This document shows, piece by piece, positions 47,505 to 58,884 of a DNA stretch of 64,000 nucleotides. Made by a program: the position numbers and the translations under genes. The notes under the pieces were generated by a model, which saw only the letters and a program-made list of their open reading frames with translations, was not told where the DNA came from and did not search any database. The stretch spans positions 124,001 to 188,000 of the forward strand of contig JAHQIW010007187.1 in assembly GCA_019055375.1 (NCBI GenBank). The letters run 5' to 3'. How positions within the stretch are numbered: the stretch's first letter is position 1; the number at the start of each line of letters is the position of its first letter. This DNA is from Parelaphostrongylus tenuis. Its lineage: Eukaryota; Nematoda; Chromadorea; Rhabditida; Metastrongylidae.

Positions 47505-47860
47505 CGAGAGTTGAACCACGTCTAACCTTTCCAGGGATCGCGTGCTAACCACTGCACTATGGGGGCTCCTGTTCTGCTATCGCTTCCAGAAAAGGTGGGA
47601 CGCAGGTTCGAGTCCAGCCCGAAGTTCAAAGCTTTCAAAATCACTAAATCGATTTCGTTTGCTTTTGTTTTTCTTTCCAAAGTAAGATCTGAGGTCAGTT
47701 GTAGTGGGTTCGAAGTTTATCGAGACTGTCTTGGAGCCAGTTATTTCTTAATATCTAGAGTGATGAGTGATTTGTAAAACCTTTGACCCCTGGCGGGAGT
47801 TGAACCCGCGTCGAACCCCAGAACGGGAACCTGTGACCACTATGCAAGTGGAACCATCTC
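47505..47860. repeat. cluster of three tRNA-like fragments
   Basis: Minus 47508-47565 (GTGCAGTGGTTAGCACGCG, then GGTTCAACTC), plus 47572-47625 (TTCTGCTATCGCTTCC, GCAGGTTCGAGTCCAGCC) and minus 47787-47857 (TGCATAGTGGTCACAGG, GCGGGTTCAACTCCCGCC). All have A and B boxes. None closes a proper anticodon arm. Confidence 0.55.
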
Positions 47861-48049
47861 TCCTCTACCACCCTTTCTTCGTCTCCTGATAGTCTGAAAA
47901 TACTGAATTTTTGAAAACGGTGATGCAGCACAGTTTTTTATGTGATCCATCGGAACATCGGTGTTCAAAGGAGACAACTTTGAAATTATGAAAACTGTAT
48001 ACATAGAAGTTGCTTAAGTCGAATTATACACTTTTGAAGATGAAGGGTG

Positions 48050-48325
48050 TGAAGCAGTGGTTAGATGTGCTCTGCGCGAACATGTAGACGGTTCGATCCC
48101 TTGCGCCATGGCTCGCGAACACCATACCATCCCTCCGAGGTCGGCGAATAAGTACCAGAGTTCTCTGGGAAGATAGCAACACTGACTTGGTACGTCACTA
48201 GGCCACTGCGAGTCATTATAGAGACCAGATATGCATTCGATAGCCTCAAACGATGCTGTGATGAAATCGAATGCATGGCGCATCCCTAAGGGCTTGATCA
48301 ACGCCGAGAGCTTTATCCTTCATTG
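48050..48325 (+). repeat. SINE family B, near-complete copy
   Basis: The head AAGCAGTGGTTAGATGTGCT and GGTTCGATCCCTTGCGCC form tRNA A and B boxes. The body includes GGTCGGCGAATAAGTACCAG and GATGAAATCGAATGCATGGC; the tail is GATCAACGCCGAGAGCTTTA. Confidence 0.7.
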
Positions 48326-48364
48326 ATTCCAAAAAAAACGCGTTCAATGATTATCAATGTTAAG

Positions 48365-48530
48365 CTGGGGATTGGAGCACCCACACAGGATTGACAAAAG
48401 ACGAGAAAGGGTAACTGCCCGACTGACGAGATCGCAAGATCGAAACAGTGTATCGGGCTCTATAAGTCAGCCCTCTTTGATAGACCACTGACATGCGTGG
48501 CTCAAAAAATAATTGCCACGCATATTGGAA
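48365..48530 (+). mobile_element. half copy of the 430-bp palindromic element
   Basis: Corresponds to the right arm of 43609-44038, from GGGGATTGGAGCACCCACAC to TGCCACGCATATTGG, without its inverted partner. It contains a complete hammerhead. Confidence 0.8.
48418..48459 (+). ncRNA. hammerhead ribozyme, type I, complete
   Basis: Order: GCCCGA, CTGACGA, GATC-GCAA-GATC, GAAA, CAGTGTA, TCGGGC. It differs from the 43929 copy only in the stem III loop (AGU for ACGU). All core bases and stems are kept, and the cut is expected after the GTA at 48453. Confidence 0.82.
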
Positions 48531-48546
48531 AATGTTGAAGCTATTA

Positions 48547-49392
48547 AGTGATTCTATGAGTTTTGGCGCCAGAGCAGTAAGCACCAGATTAAAATTGCAT
48601 GACTTTAGTATGATCAAATTGTACATTTTCTCAACCTTAATAGTATTTTTTTACTCGATAATGATAGTATTTTTAGTGCATTTCGCACTTTCATGATGTT
48701 TTAAATATTACTGAGAGGATTGAGTGGTGAGCAAAAACGCTGCCTCAGGCGGGAATCGAACCCACGTTTCACATTGAGATGTTGAAGAATGAGTGGTCGG
48801 GCGAATGTGCCTCAGTGGTGTAGTGGTAGAGCACGCGTCCCCGGATAGAATGAAACGTGGGTTCGACTCCCGCCTAAGGCCGCGTTTTTGTACATTTTCT
48901 TGCAAACATTTTGGTATATAACTTGCCTATACTTGTTCCATGATGGAGCTGTCTTGGAAACAAATCCGTTTGCTACTCATGCACGATTGTTGCGTAGGGG
49001 AAAATGCTAGTGAAGCGGCGCGCAGGATTTAAGAACTTGGACGATGAAACGGTTGCAAAACGAACGGCTAGAAAGTGGTTTGCGAACTTCATGCTGGAGA
49101 GAACAATCAGGAGGATCAGTTGCGTTCGGACCGTCTCATCTCACAGGAAGCTCATCAGTCTTCCGCGCCGCTTCTTAAGCCTTTTCCCCCTACGCGCCAT
49201 TAGTACATGAGTAGGAAGGGAACTTGTTCCCACGACAGCTTCATCGTGGAACAATTGTAGGCTATAGTATACTAAGATGTTCGCAAGAAAATGTGCAATT
49301 GGACGATAGCGAAACATGCAATTTTAATCACTTTTGGTTGATAAATTTGGTGTTCATTGTTCTAGTGCCAGAACCTCTGGAACGACGTAATG
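48547..49392 (+). mobile_element. short mariner-like element with a tRNA-cored palindrome inside
   Basis: Inverted ends of about 100 bases: GAGTTTTGGCGCCAGAGCAG on the left, TTGTTCTAGTGCCAGAACC on the right. A start of transposase at 48942 reads MELSWKQIRLLLMHDCC and, after a stop, KRTARKWFANF. The catalytic part is deleted. A palindrome (48722-48890) has inserted near the left end. Same family as 5033-6410. Confidence 0.75.
48722..48890. mobile_element. tRNA-cored palindromic element, copy 2
   Basis: Inverted arms CTCAGGCGGGAATCGAACCC and GGGTTCGACTCCCGCCTAAG. The tRNA-like core at 48809-48880 is exactly 72 bases: acceptor GCCTCAG/CTAAGGC with one mismatch, and T-arm GTGGG/CCCGC. The seven-base anticodon loop CCGGATA lacks U33. 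The same GAGTGGTGAGCAAAAA flank occurs in copy 1. Confidence 0.75.
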
Positions 49393-49470
49393 TATTCAAT
49401 TGTTCGTTGTGATAAGAGTATGACTCTGTGATCTTCGGGAGAACAGAAGTGGATGGTCGTCTTTTTTCAG

Positions 49471-49474
49471 GCTT
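49471..49474 (+). promoter_or_regulatory. probable spliced-leader trans-splice acceptor
   Basis: TCTTTTTTCAG ends at 49470, four bases before the ATG at 49475, and no upstream exon is apparent. This is the usual layout for a trans-spliced nematode mRNA with a very short 5' UTR. Confidence 0.65.
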
Positions 49475-52400
49475 ATGTCAGATGAATTCTCTTCATTATC
49501 TGGCTTCGACTATACAATTGATAAGACATGGGATGGACTACCAGTGGATCATGATCCGATTCACGTGAAAATGAAATGGCATTTTGCTAAACAAAGAGGA
49601 AAACCTCACAAAAGGGTGATTAAGATCAACTTTGAGGTAATCTTCTTACAGTTATCTTCACTTCCGATTATAGAGTTATGCGTAGAATGTGTTGTTTAGG
49701 CTCCCTTATTTGATGATCCTGAAGCTCCTCCCGATCCTCCAGGGATCCTTCCAGGGGTACGTATTGCGACACTCAAAGTAGATCATATTTCTCTCTTGTA
49801 ATTTTATGAAGCACTGAATTTCTCATCTAATTCAGCTTTTTATATACTGAAACTTTAAGCTATGGGAATACGAAGTGGTCGAGTTCTTTTTTGCAAATAA
49901 TCGCGACCAGTACATTGAAGTCGAAGTTGGACCGCACGGTCACTGGCTGTGTATGCTTTTTGATGGGATTCGGAAACCATTTAATTCAGGCAAATTTTTT
50001 ATTTTCATTTGTTCTCGTCTTGAAGATAAGCACTTCAAAGTCGGTCACAGGTCCGACTTGATTTCAGTCTTTTCAATATTCACTGTTTTTTCGATGGACA
50101 ACCATGAGGCTGTTATTACAGCAATTATCAATCTAACGCTGTCGTTCCGGTACATTAGCCTTTTTCAGATCTTGTAAAACGTGCAACATAGTACACAATT
50201 TGATAGCCCGAAAGATCGACTTTCTGTTAACCTCGGCATCGAAGTCAATTTTTCAAGTGTGAAAAACCCAGCTGTTTCAGCTGGCACGAGGTTGGTAGGC
50301 GGCGGTATTGTAGGTCAAACGCATTGTGCCTCATTGGCTAGAGGAGTCTTGCGGCACACAAGTGGTTGACACTGCGATCCTCGCGTCCAGGGCTCACTAA
50401 ACCTATTTTTCCGGGGTCGCTAAATTTATTACTGAGTTGCCTGGGTGGAAAGCAGCACTGATTTGACACACCCGGTAGGCCACGTCGAGTCATTGTGTGG
50501 CCGTATATGCTTTCAACTGCCTCAAACGATGCTTGATGATGTCGAATGCATGGCGCATCCTTCAGCGATTGGTCAACACTCAGTGCTTTAGAGCTTCAGC
50601 TTGTCACATAGGACAACCTTCTCTGAAACGCTCACCGTTACTGGAAACCGGCCGCACAGACTTCAACATGGCTGAGGAGTATATATGAATCAGATCACAT
50701 TTAGTCTGAGGTATGGCGCCAAGTTACGCATGGCTACAAGAGGCTCCTCTTTCCTTTAATTTTTAGTTTTTGCAGTTTACCTGAAACCCATTGGAATTTT
50801 CACGTTCTCATGCTCTAGATTTTGTCAGATGATAGTGGCTTTCACTTCAAAAGATTCTCCATTTTTCTTCGTGTTGTTCTGTCCAGATTTTTGTGCCAAC
50901 TATAGCGGGTTCTTTCGAATGGATTCATCCGGCGAGGTCAGTGGAGCACATCACCAGCTAGGATAATGGACACTCAGGCTAGCCTACGTATTTTGGACAC
51001 ACCTTCTTCCAGTTTTTGGACTTTATCCTTTTTCTTTTTATGCCTTATACGGCCTAGTGGATTGTTTTGCTTGGCTTTGACTTTGTCAACAGTACGCTTT
51101 TTTGAGGACACAAGGTGGTCTAATCATTTCGCCAATCTTTCCATCCCATATGCCTTACAAGAGACTAGACAAATCGTACCAGGTCCCAAGCAGTCATATT
51201 CTATACCGTTTGGGCAAATAAAGCAGTTCGTCTTGTATGGAAGCACCGTGGCAGAGTGGTTGTAAGCTAGTCACGGGGCTTGTGGAGCTGAGCTCCATCC
51301 AACTCTCTTCGACAGTCAACAACAACGCCCTGTGGAACGCCACATTAAGTTTATCCTCGAGATTACAAGGAGACTCGCTCAACCAGTATTCTACGCCGTT
51401 CAAGAAGACGAACAACGTATTTAATGCCAGAAGTATTAGGATCCGCTCAGTGGAAAAAAATAACACTATGAAGACGGACCAAATAAAGTGTAAAAGATAA
51501 AGTGTTCGTCTTGTATAGACGGTCACGAACTAGCTGATGTCTTAGGTGTTTGGTGGTATCTGGATCACTGGTGCAGATTTTTCTGAACCGGCCTTTCCTA
51601 AGCAACGTTAAATTGCTTCACCTAATTTGGTGGAAATGAAAGGCACAATGAATGGCACTATACTCTGACTCTCTTGATGTGTTGGGTGAAGCTATTATCA
51701 TTCATTGTCGCATTATGGTGTAGACGGCCTGAAGTAGTTGTAATCAGGGATGGGCTGCTCAATAAATCATTCAAAACTGGTGTCCTAGTGAAAAGAATAT
51801 TTTGAGATGTTCGATATATCTGAAAATATCACGCATAGTCCATCGGATCACTTTTTATCTTGCTTTATTTATAACTTCGTTTCTTTAGTTTTAATATCTT
51901 GCCTTAGTTACATCCTATCTGACTATTCAGGAGAGGAGCTGGAACTTGAAATAACCAACAAATTTGTTGGAAATGTGTGGAATTGTGAACTTGAGATACC
52001 GCTTGCTTATCTACCTGGTAGTAAGTTTTATCATTACTTGCTTCTGGTGTTATAAACTTAACCATTTGCCGATTGAATTGCTTATGTAAATGTAGACCTA
52101 AGTTTTATATTACTACTTCACATCCGACTCCTAATTCCGCGAGATATATTCTATTTGTTTCTCCCAATAGACAACTACTAATTTCGAAATTATTTAAGAT
52201 ATAACGAAGTTCAATTCTTTTGCAATACATGGCACTGGAAGCGAGCGAGTCTACGAAGCATTGAGTCCTGTGACTGATGGAAACTATGAGGTCAGTGAGA
52301 ATCTCTTTCTTTGTACCATTGTGAATTAGTTTGCAAAATAATCGCTCCTCACTCTGTCAATCTACCTCTGGTGCGTTCATGCCTTTTTCGCTTCTCTCAG

Positions 52401-54457
52401 AAACTTTTGCTCATCGTTCAGTAGCTCAAATCTCAGCAGTTTACTACAATATTTGTTTTTTGGCGAGGTCTTGTTAGTGCGTTTTAGCAGAAAAGAGAAA
52501 ATTGCGTTTTACCACTGGCGCGCATCATTCAAGTGGCTGCTGTCTGGGCACGGCTTTTCGGTCAATTTTCAATTTCATTTGATGCTTAAATCTTATTGAT
52601 TCTGAAATCGGATTTAGTTTCAGAAAAGATCTTCATAGAGTGCTGTAAGAGCAAAAAGAAAATAACGGTTCACACTCGGAGATATATACGTATCAAAAGT
52701 CTATGAACACGAATAGGAGGCCTTTTTTTTATCAGAATTTGGAAAAAAAAACTAAGAATACTGTTCTAAGCGGAGTAAAAGTGTTAAAATAATGACGACA
52801 CCTCATGTGTCCTCCCGAATCGCGCTGTGTGCTCCGATTTTAGCTGCTACTTCGAAAGGGCACGATGCCCGTTATCTACTTTGTATTTTCCTTTGTTTCG
52901 GGAAAGTTTGTAGATACTCCGTATTAGAGCTGTAGAAGAGACTTTGTTCTATGTCCTTTCTGTATCTGATTTCTTTTTAACTTTATACTGACAAATAATT
53001 TCGCTATGATGCAAGCAACGGGCTAGCTGTTGCGAGACGAAATCTAGCCTTCTTTTCGCTCTCATATCGTTCTGTACAGAGTTTTTCAAAAACAAAGTTA
53101 GTTCCAAAATAAACGAGATCTAAGCTATCGAATTAATTCAAAAAAAAGGAAAACGAAGCACTAACGAGGGCCGTGAAAAAATTGCGTCGAAAGTGAAACC
53201 AATTTTGGAATCGATGTGATTCGAGCTTTCGCGCGATTACTATAAGTCTAGTTTAAAAAATGTGTGTCCAGCAAAAAACGACTCTTTTGTTGTACAAAAA
53301 CTTTCCATTGCACTTTTAGTAATTATTTGAAAACTAAAATCTCAGGCTTCTGTACTACATGCTCGATGTTTGCAAAGGCCTTTTATAGCGATGTAGCATT
53401 CAAATAGAATTATGTTTCTCACTCGTCTCGTGCTTTTACTACTATAACTTCGCTCGATGCACAAAAATCAGATGAACCTCCAGAAGAAATTTTGTAGTAT
53501 CAGAGTCCTAAGTTTTATCCAGAGTTTCTTTCAAAGCGAAGAAAAGTTCCCAAATTCAATTACAAAAATCGCACTGCACATGTGAATCATGCCAGCGCCT
53601 CGATTGGTCGCGTATTGATCTACCGCCAATGCAAACTCAACCGACAAGCAAATGCGCCGCGTAGTGGAGCTCAGTCTTGTTTTCCTCGCTACACTGCAGT
53701 GAAACGGTCTTCTTGGAAGATAAGCACAGTGTTCGAATTGTCGATACGTACACTGTCAAATGGTTACCTATGATTTTAGGAAAGAGTTTATCCTGCGAGA
53801 GATATGCGTGTGTGGAACACAAATGTTCACTTTTGGCAGAGTGTTTTGGAAAGTACAAAAATCGAGCATGTAGCGCAATGGCCACAGATTTAAGCTTTCG
53901 AACGGTTTTCAACACTCTTGTGAAGAGTTGTTGTTTAACGAATTGTTTCCGTCCAGTAGAAAAGAACTGGCGTCTTCAAAATCATTTCATCAAAAGAGCA
54001 TACGTGGTCACCAACAACGATATTTATTGTGTGAGAGTTTCAACGTTCTCGCTGGATCATTTTCAAAGAGCATAGTGAATTGATACTTTTTACTTTCATT
54101 CTCTATGGCTTGCTATTGTAGAGGATATATATCAAATTTTGTGTTCATATTAAGCTTATCTAACAACGAAAAAGGACTTTCAAATTATTGAGGGAAAATC
54201 AGTTACGCGGTGCAATGACATAATCTATTCTTTAGTATTTACTTTTGAATATCACTTAAATTGATCTCAATGTTTTTTCTTTGCTTCATGGGTACAATGG
54301 TGACTGATCAGCTGTAAAGTATTTTTTTAAGGAGCCTGACTTTCATCGCTTACAATTTTATGGAAAGATTAATATGCGGCGGTTATTACCGGACGGTTAT
54401 GGTACAAAACCTTTTATTGATTATAAATACGGGGATATTTGGAAAGATCACTATTGA
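49475..54457 (+). CDS. UPF0462 family protein (C4orf33-like), complete, six exons
   Basis: Function unknown; UPF0462 is a conserved small soluble family. Exons: 49475-49636, 49700-49756, 49860-49989, 51931-52020, 52199-52290, 54332-54457. The product is 218 residues (human C4orf33 is about 200). Family blocks in order: IDKTWDGLPVDHDPIHVKM, APLFDDPEAPPDPPG, LWEYEVVEFFF with YIEVEVGPHGHW, NITKFNSFAIHG, EPDFHRLQFYGKI. The end TGA is at 54455. The third intron must start GCAAAT (49990) to keep phase, a GC-AG intron; the other introns are GT-AG. The exon 4 donor A|GTAAGT (52020) gives NITK; a donor three bases earlier would give DITK. Intron 3 is filled with SINE copies. No signal peptide or membrane segment. 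The long open frame running past exon 3 is intronic. Confidence 0.92.
50327..50610 (+). repeat. SINE family B, copy in intron 3
   Basis: Body TTTTTCCGGGGTCGCTAAAT, GGTAGGCCACGTCGAGTCAT and ATGATGTCGAATGCATGGCG. The order matches the copy at 48050; the head is eroded. Confidence 0.65.
51236..51505 (+). repeat. tRNA-derived SINE family A, copy 3
   Basis: Head CACCGTGGCAGAGTGGTTG; body ATCCTCGAGATTACAAGGAG and CTCAACCAGTATTCTACG; tail GGACCAAATAAAGTGTAAAAG. The best preserved with copy 4. Confidence 0.75.
52291..54331. other. intron 5 of the UPF0462 gene, dispersed repeats
   Basis: 2 kb of the dispersed intronic family (GTGTTTCACACTCG-like and 'AGTAATTACTCA' blocks at 52400-53600) and a sequence at 53600-54070 related to 57.1 and 62.0 kb. 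The open frame at 53677-54075 is not conserved in style and was rejected as a gene. Confidence 0.45.
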
Positions 54458-54509
54458 CGTTTATATTGTGATTTATGTTTTGAAAGCGTTGTTACTACTT
54501 CGGTCTATA

Positions 54510-54515
54510 AATAAA
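54510..54515 (+). terminator. polyadenylation signal of the UPF0462 gene
   Basis: AATAAA 53 bases after the stop codon. Confidence 0.7.
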
Positions 54516-54559
54516 TGTTTTGGGGGTTTTTTGGTACAGGAAGAGCAACGCAAGTTTAA

Positions 54560-55570
54560 GGATTGAGTGACATCAGGACCTCTATCTAAACTCAGTTTGC
54601 AGTTTTAGAGATTCTGAAAGAGAGAGGGAACAAAGTTTTTTTTCTGAATACCTATCAAATACAACTCAATAGTATCATACTGTGCGCTGGATGAGTTTTA
54701 TATGGGCCATCGTTCAAAACATACAATACTCCATGAGCATGTTTGCTGTGATGCGGAGTTTAGCTCTTTATTGATATTGGGTCTCAAGTAGAATGTGTCT
54801 AAGAGATTTATTCTAGAAGTACATAGGATAAATAAAGAATCAACTGTCATAGTCCACAAATGCTTTTTCCTGTCAGTATTGTCAGTACGGAACAAGGCTT
54901 CTTAGCAATAAGAGGTCATTCATCGATGCTTAGTCCAGCACACAAATTACTAGTGACAAGACTATAAATAGTAGAAATTGAAGAATTGTTTTACCGATTT
55001 TTCGATTCGTAACTTACTATTGATTTTGTTAATGTAAAAGAATAATTGGCAATCCCAACTACATAAATTTTGCATAAGCAAATGGAAATTTTAATATTCG
55101 CTTTTCTGTGTGTCCACTTCACGCTCTAGGCCAAACAAACGACAACTGACAACAGTCACTCTGAAAGAACTTCATGATGTGTGATCTTCCTACCCTGCGT
55201 ATAGTCTTACATGTTCGGCGTCGATTCCCTATTATAGAGGGCGAGTAGCCGAATGACACAACCTACTGATGAGGCTTGCTGGAAAGTCGGAACGCATGTT
55301 TAGCATTAGAAATGCCATCTTGTTCTCAACACATATCCTACAGTGTAGATTTTTTGAAACTACTATGAAGTTGTTTTTAATAGAAGCTGGAGTTAGCTTA
55401 AAGAGATCGCCCATTCATTGTGCAGAGTAGTTCTTTGAAAAAAGGCAAATGCTGTTTCACATCTTACTGATGTTTCAAACGTTCTACATAGAATATTCAT
55501 TCAACAACGCAGTATATAAAAGAACTGACGATGAACAATAATATATTATTGTACGAACAGCACAGGAGCT
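54560..55570. other. no gene; decayed hammerhead at 55262
   Basis: AT-rich spacer. A decayed hammerhead lies at 55262-55313. A TATA-like box (TATATAAAAG, about 55510) precedes a short open frame at 55574. Confidence 0.3.
55262..55313 (+). ncRNA. decayed hammerhead motif
   Basis: CCTA, CTGATGA, GGCT...AGTC, GGAA in place of GAAA, CGCATGTT, TAG. It is a relative of the 3471 copy (CTACTGATGAGGC shared) with a changed second core box. Confidence 0.5.
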
Positions 55571-55735
55571 GAGATGCAGCTGACAGTGAAGCTCGCTGAG
55601 TTGATTCTCCTCAAACCGTTGTTGAAGATTTTCCAGGCGTTCATCGAGCATACATACGTGACAAAATGGAATAACATTCGTAGAGGTAAATTATGAAATC
55701 AGATACTGTAAAACAAAGAAGGAAAACGTACTTAC

Positions 55736-56440
55736 CATCTACATGGCTTCTCAATATATGGGGAATAGCGACCATTTGGTCGTTAAAATCCGTGAACGAC
55801 TTGCGGTTGATGTAACTGTGAGAAACTTTGAATAATCCCGTCTGCGAATCGGCGATCGAGTCCTGTGCTGTGGAAATCATCATAACATCTCTATTTTTTA
55901 ATTAGTGCCAATATTGCGCCATTCCTGTTTCGCATGGCCGTCCATAGCTGCCGGGAAGTTGTTCACTGAATGACTTATTATGTCAATCCGATCCACTTCT
56001 TTCTGCATGTTTCGACGAACTAATAACTGTTTCAGTAACCTTTTATCGTTGTAAAAGAATTGAAAGCACCTAACTAGGCTATTAAAGTGAAGTCCGTTGA
56101 ATCAAGGTTTTCTTATTTTCATCATTCGGACGTCGGTCAGCGTGGCCGGGTTTCGGAATCCATTTCAATGATTATCTTCGTCTCTGTGACGGTCCTCTTT
56201 ACACACACAGCTGTGACATATTCTCGAAGTCTATCTGTATGCTCTATCAAATCGCAGTTTATAAACAATAGCGAGCTGGTTGTCCTTCATCGCCCGAATC
56301 ACAAATCTCAAGGCGTTGATCTGCGACGAATAAGTTGTTGGCATGGTGTCATGTGACTCGTCATTAACTTTCTCATCTGCGCTGTTCAGAATCAAGCGGC
56401 TGAAATAAGCTTCAAGACGATGCCTTGTGACATGATGTCT
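55736..56440 (-). CDS. possible exons of an unrecognised gene
   Basis: Three protein-like minus-strand stretches have splice-like edges. 56440-56231, after a CTTTCAG acceptor, reads HRLEAYFSRLILNSADEK and INALRFVIRAMKDNQLA. 56026-55898 reads NMQKEVDRIDIISHSVNNF. 55867 or 55862 to 55736 reads SQTGLFKVSHSYINRKSF and DQMVAIPHILRSHVDG and ends at a strong GTAAGT donor. Each frame meets a stop if read through, and a consistent gene could not be assembled. It may be a decayed gene or an incomplete model. The family is unknown. Confidence 0.3.
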
Positions 56441-56569
56441 CTGAAAGTTCAGCTCACAAATAAATGCACACAAACGACGAAGTTATAGTGAAGCAATGGT
56501 ACTAATCGGTTAGACGGCAAAAGATGTAAAACCGCTCTCATTCGCTGAACGGGAACTTTACATGTTCCC

Positions 56570-57640
56570 GGATTTTCAAGACACCCCTTTATAATGCTGT
56601 AGCATCTAGTCAAAAATTATGTTTCACACTCGCCTTTCGCCTTCATTTTCATCATGCGTTTAATTCACTGGAAGTCGAAATGCATATTAGATGTGAAGGA
56701 AAATTTTCGTAGTATCTTAGTCAGTCGTTTTATCTATAGTTTCTTTCAGAGCGGAGGAAGAAGTCCCAATTGAATAACAACATATCGATTGTCTCGCCTC
56801 ATCCCGCTCCTGCCACGCCCCCTGCTACGCTCTTCGCCGTGTGAATAGCCTGTAAATAACCTTAGCAAAGGTGTAAAACTCGATCATATTTTCCCTGCTA
56901 AACCGTATTTTCAGAAGATAAGCACATTGCTAGAATCAGGAAATATTATGCTCTCCGATGATTACTGATAGTCTGCAGAAAGAGCTTTGTTCGGCCAGAT
57001 TCAAACCACAAATCTGAAGACCGAAGGAGATAAAATCAAAAGAGATTTCTCAGAGAGCAAGCACATTTTGAGTTCTTCGAAACTTGTTCTATAAAATGGG
57101 TAATGGCAATCTAAGGAAGGAGTTTTGCTCAGCGAAATATAAGCGGCATAAGATGAAAAAAGTTCTTGTGTGAAACACGATTTATCTTAGATTTTACAGA
57201 GCTACAAAAGGTTTTTTGAAAAACTGACTACGCAGGACTCTAGCTAGGGATTCAGTCTTTCAAATGATTACTGACACTCTTATGAAAAAATCCTGACCAG
57301 CGAATGAGATCGTTTTATAAGATTTGTCGCCGTCAAACCGATCTGTACCGAGACAATAAACTCACAGCCAAAACGACATTGTCAAAAATAAACGAAAAGA
57401 GCTTTAAAGAAAATAGAAATAATTTGGACCATGCTATAGCGCTTCTCGACTGCGCGCATTCCCATCTTTTCCAGAAAATCGAATTGTATTGGATAAACAT
57501 GCTTCGCTTTAATGTAATCACTTTGATGGACCTTAGTTTTCACTTCCAAATATCCTTGTTAACCGCACTTTTGATCATCGCACCTGACAGAACACTTGAC
57601 ATCATGTTTTTAGGACGTGACGCGTCCCCAGTTGCTGGAT
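56570..57640. repeat. dispersed intronic-type repeat
   Basis: Contains the same blocks as 52.4-53.6 and 60.7-62.1 kb (GTTTCACACTCG, 'GAAGTCCCAATTGAATAAC', 'GGTTTTTTGAAAAACTGACTA'). No gene. Confidence 0.5.
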
Positions 57641-58040
57641 GAGTGAGTTAAACACGAACTAAAAGCGACGGCGTGCTTCCTAGAGACGCAAGTGGATTTG
57701 CGTGATGAGCTCCCTGTCTCTGCAGTGTCGAACTCACAGACCTCTGGTACTACGAGTCAAATTGGCCAAAAGCCTGGAATCAGGCGGCTGAGAAGTATAT
57801 GGCGAGTGAACAGGAGTGGCGTTTAACAAATAGGCTCCTTGTTCTCCTGTGAAAGAGATTGGAAAGCTACGCGTAAGTACCCAGTACCCACGTTTGAAGC
57901 TTAGCAAGCTAGACAGTGGGTATTAAAAACGCTAGAAATACCAGTAGAGATGGGCCTCATTCCCCTGACTCCGAAAGAGCCCACGTACGGCAGTGTCGGC
58001 TAGGACGAGTTCGGAGAGGCTGCTGAAATCTCAGGACCAA
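57640..58040. other. GC-richer stretch, probably upstream RTE sequence
   Basis: Not readable as protein. It directly precedes the reverse transcriptase relic and shares its base composition. Confidence 0.35.
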
Positions 58041-58044
58041 ACTA

Positions 58045-58515
58045 GGCTGTCAAAATTGAAGCGGACCGAAGCGATGATTCTTTCCATGCCAATATTAGAA
58101 TCGGGCCATGGAGTGAAAATCGACGACCGACAATTAAGCAATCTTCATACGCTGGTGATATCGTCCTTACAACACGAAGCATCAGCCAGACAGATCAATG
58201 TATGTTGATCGATTTCGATGACGCCTGTGGAAAGACTGGTTTCCTATTAAACTTAACGATAGGAAGTTTATGAGGAACGGATGAGTTTTGAATGCTCAAC
58301 GAATGAATGCCATCCACGCTCAACGAAACGAATATTTTCGAATGCTCCAGTTACGTCTATCTAGGTTGTGATGTAAATATGATGAACGACTCAGCTCTAG
58401 AGTTGAGTAGGAGGAAATCAGAAATGATAAATGGGGAAAAAGGGAAAAATGTAAGTGATGCTGGTGCCCGCTCGAATCACTTGACCATCAACGGGACGAC
58501 AGTTGACGGGTGATA
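58045..58515 (+). pseudogene. RTE reverse transcriptase relic, internally deleted
   Basis: Reads, with shifts, VKIDDRQLSNL, YAGDIVL (58148-58168; the catalytic box with its first Asp changed to Gly), FDDACGKTGFLLNLT, then 58307-58420 LNETNIFECSSYVYLGCDVN and NDSALELSRRKSE. It jumps to the RTE tail at about 58430. Most of the C-terminal domain between is deleted. It cannot be active. Confidence 0.75.
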
Positions 58516-58554
58516 CTGGTGAATGTTGAGATCAATAGAAATTGCTTTTCCAAA

Positions 58555-58810
58555 TGTTGTTATACTACAGAATAGATCGTCCATAGAAATAGAATTACTA
58601 TTAGCAGGTAATTAGCATAACAACCATTTTGCCTATGAGGACATCACCGAATATATTTTTCATTTGATTTGAGACTCGCGAACGATTTGACTTGAACGAC
58701 AACGACGACAAAGCGGCTGTGGCTGACCCACTTGAATCATCCGCTCTGAAGAAGAAGAAGACGCTGGAAAATTCCCGTGAAAAGTTGATTCATCAATCTC
58801 ACAGTATTAC
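58555..58810 (+). repeat. stray copy of the array unit
   Basis: AATAGATCGTCCATAGAAAT, ACGACAACGACGACAAAGCG and a terminal GCTCTGAAGAAG resemble the unit at 39640-39990. A further decayed hammerhead (GGCT, CTGAAGA, GACG/CGTC, TAAA, CGTT) lies on the minus strand at 58849-58884. Confidence 0.5.
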
Positions 58811-58884
58811 CTAGGTTTCAAAAATAGGTTGATAAACAATCTTTATTCGATCAACGTTTAGACGTCTTCGTCCTCTTCAGAGCC

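Larger units (their letters stand above)
49990..51930. other. intron 3 of the UPF0462 gene (GC-AG), SINE-rich
   Basis: Starts GCAAAT and ends ATTCAG. It contains SINE B (50327-50610) and SINE A (51236-51505). The rest shows no feature. Confidence 0.6.

Noticed and set aside
48809..48880. Functional tRNA gene
   Set aside because: The length is right, but U33 is missing, the anticodon stem is mismatched, and the element lies inside a mariner relic.
53677..54075. 132-codon plus-strand open frame
   Set aside because: It belongs to a dispersed repeat also present at 57.1 and 62.0 kb, inside an intron of the UPF0462 gene.
55574..55685. Plus-strand first exon after a TATA-like box (MQLTVKLAELILLKPLLKIF)
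   Set aside because: The frame and donor look plausible, but no downstream exon continues it; every acceptor tried leads quickly to a stop.
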